Assembly: GCA_017745115.1 (NCBI GenBank)
Contig: JAGIAA010000029.1
Span: 1 to 34,345, forward strand
Length of the DNA: 34,345 nt
Source of the DNA: Sphingobium sp.
GTDB lineage: Bacteria > Pseudomonadota > Alphaproteobacteria > Sphingomonadales > Sphingomonadaceae
Reading direction: 5' to 3'
Below are positions 7,636 through 15,739 of the stretch, piece by piece (positions within the stretch are counted from its first letter, which is position 1; each line of letters begins with the position of its first letter). The position numbers and the translations under genes were made by a program. Below the pieces are notes generated by a model, which saw only the letters and a list, made by a program, of their open reading frames with translations, searched no databases and had not been told where the DNA came from.

Positions 7636-8196
7636 TCAGCGCTTCGAAAGCTCGCTGATCTGCCGCAACGTGCCGAGCGCACTCGCGAGCGCTTCCTCGA
7701 GCGCCCGATCCAGATCGGTTTCATCGGCCTGGCAGTTCAGCTCAGCGGTCCGCTCTAGAGACAATGCCTGATCGCCGACGAGTTGCAGCGTCGGACGGGC
7801 CCCGGCCTTGCCGGCGCTCAGCTGCTCGACGATTCGCGTGCGTGCCTGGGTTGCCTGGTCGAGCGCCTCGCGGCGACGGCTCGATCGCTGGACGCGCTCG
7901 AGCAGGGCGCGAAGATCGGCGCCGTCGGCGATGGAAAGCGGCTCGCCGGTTTCGGGTTGATCGTCGCTGCCCGTTTGCGGCATCGAGCTCGCGACGCGCT
8001 GCGCGGCACCGCGCGCAAAAATCAGAGCATCGTCAGGCAGCGGCTCCGGCGAACGGGGCAGTGCAAGCAGAGTGACCGGGTCGAGCGGCGGCAAGTCGCG
8101 GCTGGCCATGATGGGCGCGCGCGCGGCTGCGCTGCGCCTCCGCCAGCCACCGAACCGGTCCAGCCAATTCACCCTGAGCGTGCCTGCCATTCCCAT
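7636..8196 (-). CDS. Hypothetical protein
   Basis: A 186-residue protein of unknown function. The N-terminus is basic (WLDRFGGWRRRSAAARA), followed by a Pro-rich stretch and then a long helical C-terminal half (LRALLERVQRSSRRREALDQ onward, and LDRALEEALASALGTLRQIS) that could form a coiled coil. No signal peptide is seen. GGCGG lies five bases before the ATG at 8196; ATGs at 8190 and 8109 are alternatives, the last of which would drop the basic tail. It is convergent with the 7225 gene and divergent from the flavoprotein gene at 8324. Codon bias supports coding, but no homologue is recalled. Confidence 0.55.
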   Translation of the reverse strand: MGMAGTLRVNWLDRFGGWRRRSAAARAPIMASRDLPPLDPVTLLALPRSPEPLPDDALIFARGAAQRVASSMPQTGSDDQPETGEPLSIADGADLRALLERVQRSSRRREALDQATQARTRIVEQLSAGKAGARPTLQLVGDQALSLERTAELNCQADETDLDRALEEALASALGTLRQISELSKR

Positions 8197-8271
8197 ATAC
8201 GCCGCCTATCGCCTGTCGTTTCGCCCGGCGTAGCGGAACATGGTAAACAGGTTGGTAACATGGCCCGCTGA

Positions 8272-8287
8272 TTGACGTTCACGTAAA
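8272..8287. promoter_or_regulatory. MerR/LiuR-type inverted repeat before the flavoprotein gene
   Basis: TTGACGTTCACGTAAA is a near-perfect 16-base inverted repeat: TTxACGT and ACGTxAA match on both sides of the centre, 6 of 8 pairs. ACGT-centred repeats of this form are bound by MerR-family regulators of branched-chain amino-acid and fatty-acid degradation (LiuR type) in proteobacteria. It lies 36 bases before the GTG start at 8324. The identity of the regulator is inference. Confidence 0.45.
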
Positions 8288-8323
8288 GGTATGAGACTGC
8301 TCCCTTTCTCGGGGAGAAGAAAG

Positions 8324-9298
8324 GTGGCGATTCCGTCGCAGCTTCAGCGTGGTCTTGCGCTGCCGGTCATCGGCGCGCCGCTGTTCATTATCTCCAATCC
8401 AGATCTCGTCATCGCCCAGTGCAAGGCCGGCATCATCGGTTCAATGCCGTCGCTCAATGCGCGCGGCGCGCTCGGCAGCGGCGAACATCTCGACGATTGG
8501 CTGACCAAGATCACACAGGCGCTTGCCGCCCACGACAGCGCCAATCCCGATCGTCCGGCGGCGTGCTATGCGGTCAATCTCATCATCCACAAGTCGAACG
8601 CCCGGCTGCAGGAGGATCTGGCTATCTGCGCGCGCTTCAAAGTGCCGCTGATCATCACCTCCCTCGGCGCCAATCCCGAGGTGAACGCCGCGGTGCACGG
8701 CTGGGGCGGCCTCGTCCTTCACGACGTCATCAACCAGCGCTTCGCGCACAAAGCGGTCGAGAAGGGGGCGGACGGCCTCATCCTCGTGGCGGCGGGTGCC
8801 GGCGGCCATGCCGGCGCACAATCTCCCTTTGCGCTGACGAGCGAGACCCGGGCCTGGTATGAGGGCCCGATCGCGCTTGGCGGCGCCATCTCGACCGGAT
8901 CGGGCATCCTCGCTGCGCAGGCCATGGGGGCGGACTTCGCCTATATCGGCTCGCCCTTCATCGCAACCGCGGAGGCGCGCGCCACCGGCCCGCAGAAACA
9001 GGCCATCGTGGACGGCACGGCCGCCGATATCGTCTATTCGAGCTATTTCACCGGCGTGCCGGGCAACTATCTGCGCGCCTCGATCATGGCCCAGGGCTTC
9101 GACCCGGATCATCTGCCCGCAGGGACGCCCGACAAGATGGATTTCGGCGCGGCGAGCCAGGCCAAGGCGTGGCGCGATATCTGGGGCGCCGGCCAGGGCA
9201 TCGGCGCTGTGCATGACGTGGTGCCGGCATCCACGCTCGTCGAGCGGCTGGCGCGCGAATATGCGGCGGCTCAGGAAAAGCTCCGCGCCATCCGCTAG
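8324..9298 (+). CDS. Nitronate monooxygenase family flavoprotein
   Basis: A 324-residue FMN-dependent TIM-barrel protein of the NMO/2-nitropropane dioxygenase family, which oxidises alkyl nitronates; related members include FabK-like enoyl reductases. Visible signatures are ALPVIGAPLFIISNPDLV at the start, the glycine-rich GLILVAAGAGGHAGAQSPFA segment that holds the flavin, and PIALGGAISTGSGILAAQAM followed by ADFAYIGSPFIAT for the phosphate. The GTG at 8324 is preferred over the ATG at 8291 because GGGGAG lies seven bases upstream of it and relatives begin at this point. A LiuR-like operator precedes it. Its stop shares the palindrome CTAG with the stop of the convergent DUF1697 gene. The natural substrate cannot be read from sequence. 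Confidence 0.85.
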   Translation: MAIPSQLQRGLALPVIGAPLFIISNPDLVIAQCKAGIIGSMPSLNARGALGSGEHLDDWLTKITQALAAHDSANPDRPAACYAVNLIIHKSNARLQEDLAICARFKVPLIITSLGANPEVNAAVHGWGGLVLHDVINQRFAHKAVEKGADGLILVAAGAGGHAGAQSPFALTSETRAWYEGPIALGGAISTGSGILAAQAMGADFAYIGSPFIATAEARATGPQKQAIVDGTAADIVYSSYFTGVPGNYLRASIMAQGFDPDHLPAGTPDKMDFGAASQAKAWRDIWGAGQGIGAVHDVVPASTLVERLAREYAAAQEKLRAIR

Positions 9299-9807
9299 AG
9301 CTTTGCGGTGAGCTCCGCGAGTTTGGCGATGGTGTTCATGTTGCGGCCGGTGCCGTCAGCGGCAGCAGGAATGCGCAGCTTCGAGTCCGCCTGACCTTCG
9401 CCATAGTGGACGAAAATCTCTCGCTCGCCCAAGGCGATCTCTTCTTCCCTCTGGCCCGTCACGCGTTCGAGCGCATCGGCGGGCGGCGCGTTCTCGATCA
9501 GCATGGCAACGACCCGGTTGGGCGGGCAATGGGCGAAGGGATTGCGCTTCACCAGCGCCGCCAGTTCCTCGGCGGTGCGGACATGTACAGCCACGCGCTT
9601 GCCGGCATAGGCCTCGAGCTTCTCCTCGAGCGCTTTGCGCACAACGCTCTCGCTCTTGTCACTGCGGAAGATGAGATTGCCGCTGGCGATGTAGGTGCTC
9701 ACGGCTTCGAAGCCGGCGTCCTCGCCCATGCGCTTCAGGTCCGCCATGGGCAGCTTGCCGGTCCCACCCACGTTTACGGCGCGGAGCAGGGCGGCATAGC
9801 GGGCCAT
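9295..9807 (-). CDS. DUF1697 family protein
   Basis: A 170-residue cytosolic protein starting MARYAALLRAVNVGGTGKLP, the standard opening of the DUF1697 family. It continues with YIASGNLIFRS and ends with NTIAKLAELTAK. The family has no established biochemical function. The ATG at 9807 overlaps the stop of the upstream TauE/SafE gene (TGATG), so the two are translationally coupled. The open frame continues further upstream, but that is antisense or out-of-frame reading of the permease gene. The 3' end overlaps the convergent flavoprotein gene by four bases (CTAG). Confidence 0.9.
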   Translation of the reverse strand: MARYAALLRAVNVGGTGKLPMADLKRMGEDAGFEAVSTYIASGNLIFRSDKSESVVRKALEEKLEAYAGKRVAVHVRTAEELAALVKRNPFAHCPPNRVVAMLIENAPPADALERVTGQREEEIALGEREIFVHYGEGQADSKLRIPAAADGTGRNMNTIAKLAELTAKL

Positions 9808-10589
9808 CAGTTCAGCAGCATCTTGATGCCGCTCACGGCCAGGACCACGGCAAGGATCGGTCTGATCCAGCCGCTCGCAAACCGGGTGGCGAGCAGGGAT
9901 CCGATGATGATGCCGGGCACCGATCCGACGAGCAGCGATCCAAGCAGGTGGAAGTCGACATTGCCCATCCAGAGATGCCCCAGGCCTGCGACCATGGTGA
10001 GGGGGACGGCGTGGACGATGTCGGTGCCGACGAGGCGCTTGGCCGTCATGCGGAGCGGATAGAGAGCGATGAGCATGGCGGCGCCGAGTGCGCCCGCGCC
10101 GATCGAGGTCAAGGTCACGAGCACGCCGAGCACGATGCCGGCCAGGACCGTGAACGCCGGCTGGCGCTGCGTATAGGCCGTAGCGGTGCCGGGATCGAAA
10201 CGCATGGCATATTGCTGGATCTTGCTCCAGCCCAGCGTCGCGACGGCCGTCACGATCAGCAGCAGGCCGAGCGCATTGACGATGAGCCCGCGCTTGATGG
10301 GATCCATGTCCATTTGCGAGAGGACGAGGCTGGTCACGATACTGGCGGGGATACTGCCATAAGCGAGGCGCCTCACCACTTGCCAGTCGGGCTGGCCGAG
10401 TGAGTGATGAACGGCACCGCCGACCGTTTTCGTGATCGCGGCGAACCAGAGATCGGTACCGACGGCCGTAGGCGCGGATACGCCAAGCAAGAGGATCAGG
10501 ATCGGCGCCATCAGCGAGCCGCCGCCCACGCCGGTCATGCCGACAAGTGTGCCCACCAGGAAACCCGACAGTCCGTGGACCCAATCCAT
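9807..10589 (-). CDS. Sulfite exporter TauE/SafE family permease
   Basis: A 260-residue membrane protein with about eight hydrophobic segments. The first repeat carries the family motif GMTGVGGGSLMAPILILLLG with GVSAPTAVGTDLWFA after it, and the second repeat carries TSIGAGALGAAML with RLVGTDIVHAVPL. TauE/SafE proteins move sulfite, sulfoacetate or other small organic anions across the inner membrane; the substrate here is unknown. It is the first gene of a pair with the DUF1697 gene and reads away from the orphan gene at 10791. The ATG at 10589 lies at the start of the first membrane segment. Confidence 0.88.
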   Translation of the reverse strand: MDWVHGLSGFLVGTLVGMTGVGGGSLMAPILILLLGVSAPTAVGTDLWFAAITKTVGGAVHHSLGQPDWQVVRRLAYGSIPASIVTSLVLSQMDMDPIKRGLIVNALGLLLIVTAVATLGWSKIQQYAMRFDPGTATAYTQRQPAFTVLAGIVLGVLVTLTSIGAGALGAAMLIALYPLRMTAKRLVGTDIVHAVPLTMVAGLGHLWMGNVDFHLLGSLLVGSVPGIIIGSLLATRFASGWIRPILAVVLAVSGIKMLLN

Positions 10590-10670
10590 GCCTTGGTTCT
10601 GCCCTTCAGGACCGCATTAGACAAGCTCGCCCGGACATCGGGACTCGCGACCGCGCGCCTAATGCCACGA

Positions 10671-10731
10671 AGGGCATCTGTGCCCTAGAAACAAAATTTG
10701 TGCAGCCCTGAAGGCGCCGCTTGCTGCACAA
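10671..10731. promoter_or_regulatory. Two inverted repeats in the divergent promoter region
   Basis: AGGGCA-tctg-TGCCCT (10671-10686) is a perfect 6-base-pair repeat. TTGTGCAG (10698-10705) pairs with CTGCACAA (10724-10731) as a perfect 8-base repeat with an 18-base gap. Both lie in the 201 bases between the permease gene and the orphan gene at 10791, and they may be operators or leader hairpins. No clear -35/-10 pair was found. Confidence 0.4.
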
Positions 10732-10748
10732 TGAAAGGGCCGTGCTGC

Positions 10749-10783
10749 ATTTTCCTTGAAAATTGGCGGTAATGCCGCCAATT
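10749..10783 (+). promoter_or_regulatory. Overlapping perfect palindromes before a start codon
   Basis: ATTTTC-ctt-GAAAAT (10749-10763) overlaps AATTGGCGG-taatg-CCGCCAATT (10761-10783), a perfect 9-base-pair stem with a 5-base loop. The second ends seven bases before the ATG at 10791, so a folded RNA would cover the ribosome-binding region. The two stems share three bases and cannot both form fully, as in a simple switch. An operator read as DNA is equally possible. Confidence 0.55.
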
Positions 10784-10790
10784 GCCCGCC

Positions 10791-11093
10791 ATGGACAACA
10801 GCCGGATCCTCGAAGCCATTGCACTGCGGCAGCATCTGGGTGCGCGCTACAACAAGCTCGAACTCGTGCTCGCGCCGCATGTTCTCTACAAGCGCAACGA
10901 CAGCTACTTCATCGATGCCATCACGATCTTGCGCGATGGTGCCGAACCGCGCGAACCCAAGGTCGGCAGCTACAATCTCGCCGGCCTTTCCGACCTCGCT
11001 GTGCTTGAAGACAAGTTCGAGGTCCACCCGCTGTTCGACCGCATGGACGTCAAGTACCGCGGCAACACGCTGTTCATGGTCGACGCGGACTGA
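10791..11093 (+). CDS. Conserved-looking orphan protein, 100 residues
   Basis: A 100-residue soluble protein, MDNSRILEAIALRQHLGARY at the start, with VLYKRNDSYFIDAITILRDG and then VGSYNLAGLSDLAVLEDKFE in the middle and VKYRGNTLFMVDAD at the end. The strand-rich middle resembles the effector-sensing or dimerisation parts of some regulators, but I do not recognise a family. The ATG at 10791 is preferred; a TTG nine bases upstream is inside the palindrome. There is no clear Shine-Dalgarno sequence, and the palindromic leader occupies its place. It is transcribed alone and is convergent with the rsmC-like gene. Confidence 0.7.
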   Translation: MDNSRILEAIALRQHLGARYNKLELVLAPHVLYKRNDSYFIDAITILRDGAEPREPKVGSYNLAGLSDLAVLEDKFEVHPLFDRMDVKYRGNTLFMVDAD

Positions 11094-11102
11094 TCCGGGC
11101 CG

Positions 11103-12005
11103 TCAGGCGATTGCGCGTACGACCTTGAAGCGGGCGCTCCCGGTCACTGCCTTCACGTTCGAAAACAGCGACGCCAACTCCGCCTCGTAAGGCAGGTGCC
11201 GATTGGCGACCATCCACAGCGTTCCGCCCGGCTTTAGCACCTTGCGCGCCTGCTGCAGGAAGGCGCGGCCTAGCGCGACATCGTCGGCGCCGGCTGAATG
11301 AAAAGGCGGATTCATCACCACGAAATCGAGCCCTGCAAACGGCAGGCCGGCGCGCACGTCGAGCCAGTGAAACTGCGCGCGCGGATCGGTCACATTGCGC
11401 TTCGCCGCCGACAGCGCACGCGCGTCCAGCTCCACCGCTTCGATGGCCGTCACCTCCTCGTTGCCAAGGACCGAGCGGGTCAGCAGCCCGAGCCCGCAGC
11501 CCAGATCGGCCCCATGACCGGCGAGCGGCGTTAGCGCCTCGAGCAGCAAGGCACTGCCCTCGTCGATCCGATCCCAGCTGAAAATGCCCGGCTGGGTCCA
11601 AAAGCCGAGCGCCTGATCGAAGCGCGGCGCGCCCTCCGCGATCGCGCATTCGATACCCGACAGCGCATCCGGCCGACGGGCCCGACAGATTCGCCAGTGG
11701 CTTTTCGAGTCTTCGGCGACCGCGCATCCGAAGCTCTCCAATTCCCTGCGGATGCGAGAACCGCCCTTGTCCTTGGGACCCAGTGCGACGAGGCTCGCGC
11801 CCGGCGACAAGGCTTTCAACGCAAGCGCCAGCGCATAGCGCCGCTCGACCGTGCCCGGCGGCACAACCATCGTCATGCCGTCCGCGCTCGTTTTTTCAGC
11901 GATCTCGTCCAGCAGCGCCGCGCCCGGCATCAACGGCGAGGTCTGCAGAGCGCCCGGCGGCACATCGACAAGGCTCGGCGGCGGTGCGCCGTAGACCGGT
12001 TGCAC
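11103..12005 (-). CDS. rsmC: RsmC-like rRNA (guanine-N2)-methyltransferase
   Basis: A 300-residue protein with the two-domain layout of RsmC: a degenerate N-terminal methyltransferase-like half (1-115) and a catalytic half with motif I GADLGCGLGLLTRSV (from 165) and motif IV NPPF at 232-235 (DFVVMNPPFHSAG), typical of exocyclic-amine N-methyltransferases. RsmC methylates G1207 of 16S rRNA; the target here is inferred from the family. The protein is somewhat shorter than E. coli RsmC (343). The GTG at 12005 is chosen because it falls eight bases after the glcB stop and has AAGG just upstream; an ATG would cut into the first domain. It follows malate synthase in the same direction and may be co-transcribed. 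Confidence 0.8.
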   Translation of the reverse strand: MQPVYGAPPPSLVDVPPGALQTSPLMPGAALLDEIAEKTSADGMTMVVPPGTVERRYALALALKALSPGASLVALGPKDKGGSRIRRELESFGCAVAEDSKSHWRICRARRPDALSGIECAIAEGAPRFDQALGFWTQPGIFSWDRIDEGSALLLEALTPLAGHGADLGCGLGLLTRSVLGNEEVTAIEAVELDARALSAAKRNVTDPRAQFHWLDVRAGLPFAGLDFVVMNPPFHSAGADDVALGRAFLQQARKVLKPGGTLWMVANRHLPYEAELASLFSNVKAVTGSARFKVVRAIA

Positions 12006-12013
12006 AGCCGCCT

Positions 12014-14116
12014 TCAGCCTCGCGCCTTCACGCGTGCCCGATAGGCGTGGAGCAGCGGCTCGGTATAGCCATTGGGTTGATCGACGCCCTCGAACACCAG
12101 TGCCCGCGCTGCCTGGAGAGCCAGGCTGTCGGCATGGCCGCTCATCGGCACATAGAGCGGGTCGCCTGCATTCTGCCCGTCGACCTTGGCCGCCATGGCC
12201 GCGAACGCCGCCTCGACTTGCGTCGGCGTGCACACGCCGTGCAGCAGCCAGTTCGCCATATGCTGCGAGCTGATGCGGAGCGTCGCGCGATCCTCCATCA
12301 GGCCGATATCGTTGATGTCCGGCACTTTGGAGCAACCAATGCCCTGGTCGACCCAGCGCACGACATAGCCGAGGATACCCTGCGCATTGTTGGCCAGCTC
12401 GTCGGAGATATCCTGTGCCGACCAGTTGACGCCATGCGCGACCGGCACCGTCAGCAGCGCGTCGAGCGGCGCCACGGTCTCCTTGGCACGCTCAGCCTGC
12501 CGGGCGAACACATCGACGCCATGATAATGGGTCGCGTGCAGGGTCGCGGCGGTTGGCGACGGCACCCAGGCCGTGTTCGCGCCGCTCATCGGGTGACCGA
12601 TCTTCTGCGCCAGCATGTCCGCCATGCGATCGGGCGCGGCCCACATGCCCTTGCCGATCTGCGCCCTGCCCGAGAGTCCGCAAGCGAGTCCGATCTGGAC
12701 GTTGCGGTCCTCATAGGCCTTGATCCAGCCGGACGCCTTCATGTCGCCCTTGCGGATCATCGGGCCGGCCCGCATCGACGTGTGCATCTCGTCGCCGGTC
12801 CGGTCGAGGAAGCCGGTATTGATGAAGACGATACGGTCCTTCACCGCCGCGATGCAGGCAGCGAGATTGGCGGAGGTACGCCGCTCCTCGTCCATGACGC
12901 CGACCTTGATCGTATACCGCGCCAGGCCGAGCACATCCTCGATCGCGTCGAACAGCTCGTTGGTGAAGGCGCATTCCGCGGGCCCGTGCATCTTGGGCTT
13001 CACGATATAGATGCTGCCGGTGGTGCTGTTGCGATAGGTGCCGAGGCCCTTGAGGTCGTGAACACCGCAAAGGCTGGTGACGATCCCGTCCAGAATGCCT
13101 TCGCCCGCCTCACTGCCATCCGGCAGCAGCACTGCGGGCGTCGTCATCAGATGTCCGACATTGCGCACGAATAGGAGGCTGCGTCCCTTGAGGATCAGCT
13201 CCTCGCCGTCGCGGTCCGAATAGATACGGTCGGGGTTGAGCGTGCGCGTGAGCGTTTTGCCGCCCTTGCCGAAGTTCGCCTCCAGATCGCCGCGCATCAG
13301 GCCCAGCCAGTTGCGATAGGCGTCGACCTTGTCCGCCGCATCCACCGCCGCAATCGAATCCTCGAGATCGACGATCGTCGACAGCGCGGATTCGAGGATG
13401 AAGTCGGCAATGCCTGCCTTGTCGCCCTTGCCGATGGGGTGGCCAGGATCGATGACGATTTCGATGTGCAGGCCATGATGCTGAAGCAGGATATTGTGGC
13501 CTCTATGACCGACGACCTGACTCGGATCGGCCAATGGCGGATCGCCGGCACCGTCCCAGTCCGCCCACGAACTGGATGCCAGCGGCGCCGCCTGGTCTAG
13601 GAAGGCCTTGGCCCAGGCTATGACCTGTGCCCCACGCGCTGCGTCATAGCCGGCGCCCGTCGGTAATGAGCCGAGCGCATCGGTCCCGTAGAGCGCGTCG
13701 TACAGGCTGCCCCAGCGGGCATTGGCGGCATTGAGGACGAAGCGTGCATTGAGCGCCGGCACGACCAGCTGCGGACCGGCCAGCGCACCCACTTCCGGAT
13801 CGACGCCGCTCGTGGTCACGTTGAACGGCGCGGGCTCCGGCACCAGATAGCCGATCTCGCGCAGGAAGGCTTGATAGGCCTCCATATCGAGCGGCTGGCC
13901 GGCCCGTTCCATATGCCAGCTGTCGATCTCGCGCTGGAGCGAATCGCGTTTGTCGAGCAGGGCCCGGTTTCGCGGCGCGAAGTCGCGATAGATCGCCGCC
14001 ATGCCCTGCCAGAAGGAATCGGCGCCGACTCCCGTGCCCGGCAACGCCTCGCGCTCGATGAAATCGGCAAGCTCTGCCGCGACCTTCAGCCCGGCGCGTT
14101 CGACCACCGCGGACAT
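12014..14116 (-). CDS. glcB: Malate synthase G
   Basis: A 700-residue enzyme that condenses glyoxylate with acetyl-CoA to malate in the glyoxylate bypass and glycolate use. The G isoform is recognised by its length and by [40 protein letters not shown], and the catalytic Arg318 in [18 protein letters not shown]. The Mg-binding region is [14 protein letters not shown] (near 410), and [35 protein letters not shown] and [12 protein letters not shown] also fit the family. The ATG at 14116 follows a GAGGGGG ribosome site; the open frame extends 330 bases further but that is the other frame of the GlcG-like gene. That gene lies 13 bases upstream in the same direction. No isocitrate lyase gene is in the window. 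Confidence 0.96.
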   Translation of the reverse strand: MSAVVERAGLKVAAELADFIEREALPGTGVGADSFWQGMAAIYRDFAPRNRALLDKRDSLQREIDSWHMERAGQPLDMEAYQAFLREIGYLVPEPAPFNVTTSGVDPEVGALAGPQLVVPALNARFVLNAANARWGSLYDALYGTDALGSLPTGAGYDAARGAQVIAWAKAFLDQAAPLASSSWADWDGAGDPPLADPSQVVGHRGHNILLQHHGLHIEIVIDPGHPIGKGDKAGIADFILESALSTIVDLEDSIAAVDAADKVDAYRNWLGLMRGDLEANFGKGGKTLTRTLNPDRIYSDRDGEELILKGRSLLFVRNVGHLMTTPAVLLPDGSEAGEGILDGIVTSLCGVHDLKGLGTYRNSTTGSIYIVKPKMHGPAECAFTNELFDAIEDVLGLARYTIKVGVMDEERRTSANLAACIAAVKDRIVFINTGFLDRTGDEMHTSMRAGPMIRKGDMKASGWIKAYEDRNVQIGLACGLSGRAQIGKGMWAAPDRMADMLAQKIGHPMSGANTAWVPSPTAATLHATHYHGVDVFARQAERAKETVAPLDALLTVPVAHGVNWSAQDISDELANNAQGILGYVVRWVDQGIGCSKVPDINDIGLMEDRATLRISSQHMANWLLHGVCTPTQVEAAFAAMAAKVDGQNAGDPLYVPMSGHADSLALQAARALVFEGVDQPNGYTEPLLHAYRARVKARG

Positions 14117-14129
14117 GATCAACCCCCTC

Positions 14130-14558
14130 TCAGCCTTGGGCCTTGAGACCCGCTGCCGCGACGCCGGCCAGCGCGGCAAGTTCGTCATTGTCGGACGTGT
14201 CGCCGGTGACGCCGACCGCGCCGATCGCTCCGCCCTCGGCATCGACGATGATGATCGCGCCCGCTGCAGGAATGACCGGATGCGGCGCGGCGGCCGCGAA
14301 GGCGCCGATGAACCACGGCCGCTCGACCGCCATCTCGCCGACCTTGCGCGAGGAAACGCCGAGTGCCAGCGCCCCCGCCGCCTTGCCCTGCGCGACCTGC
14401 AGCCGCCCGAAGGAGCCGCCGTCGGCGCGCTGGAAGGCAATGACATGCCCGCCCGCGTCCACCACCGCGACGCTCAATGGCTTGAAACCGGCCTCGGCGC
14501 CCTTGGCGAGCGCGCCGGCAATGATCTGGTTCGCTTGGGAAAGGCTGATCCGGCTCAT
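14130..14558 (-). CDS. glcG: GlcG/HbpS family protein
   Basis: A 142-residue protein of the GlcG/HbpS (DUF336) family: [40 protein letters not shown], the central [21 protein letters not shown], and the glycine-rich [20 protein letters not shown] followed by [17 protein letters not shown]. Family members bind heme or small ligands, and in E. coli GlcG is encoded in the glycolate operon beside malate synthase G; the same pairing here supports a link to glyoxylate or glycolate metabolism. There is no signal peptide, so it is cytosolic. Its function in that pathway is not established. AGGAG with a short AAGAG tract lies just before the ATG at 14558. Confidence 0.85.
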   Translation of the reverse strand: MSRISLSQANQIIAGALAKGAEAGFKPLSVAVVDAGGHVIAFQRADGGSFGRLQVAQGKAAGALALGVSSRKVGEMAVERPWFIGAFAAAAPHPVIPAAGAIIIVDAEGGAIGAVGVTGDTSDNDELAALAGVAAAGLKAQG

Positions 14559-14649
14559 GTCTCTTCTCCTGCCGCTGGGCCCGCCGGACAGGACTAGGCC
14601 CCGGCGCGCCGTCGCGCAATCTTATTACGCGGAATATCATCCGAGATCT

Positions 14650-14754
14650 GTTCCCCAGCGAAGGCCGGCGTCCAGTCCCGACGCCACGCGTCTAAAAGGC
14701 GCGCGCCTGCACGCATCGCGCTGCAGATCTGGACCCCGGCCTTCGCCGGGGAAC
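14650..14754. repeat. Large imperfect inverted repeat (REP-like)
   Basis: A 26-base arm (14650-14675, starting GTTCCCCAGCGAAGGCC) is repeated in reverse (14729-14754) with two mismatches; the arms are 53 bases apart. Arms with a core of GGCGAAGGCCGGGG and its complement are common intergenic palindromes in sphingomonads, from memory. It lies in the 280 bases between the GlcG-like gene and dapD, which contain no other recognisable feature. Confidence 0.7.
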
Positions 14755-14838
14755 GAAGAAAGACCCGTTCGGGGTGCACAAAGGCGCGGAATGAGACTAT
14801 GGGCGGCTCGCAATCAAAACAGGGACCAAAAGAGCGCC

Positions 14839-15681
<843 letters not shown>

Positions 15682-15739
15682 TCAGGTTCGTCACCGGACT
15701 GATGGGAGTACGGGGCGCAGCTGCAATCGATCGAAACTG

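Noticed and set aside
9808..10584. Upstream extension of the DUF1697 frame
   Set aside because: It overlaps the TauE/SafE gene in another frame on the same strand; the family start MARYAALLRAVNVG is at 9807.
14117..14446. Upstream extension of the malate synthase frame
   Set aside because: It lies within the GlcG-like gene in another frame; a strong ribosome site precedes the ATG at 14116.
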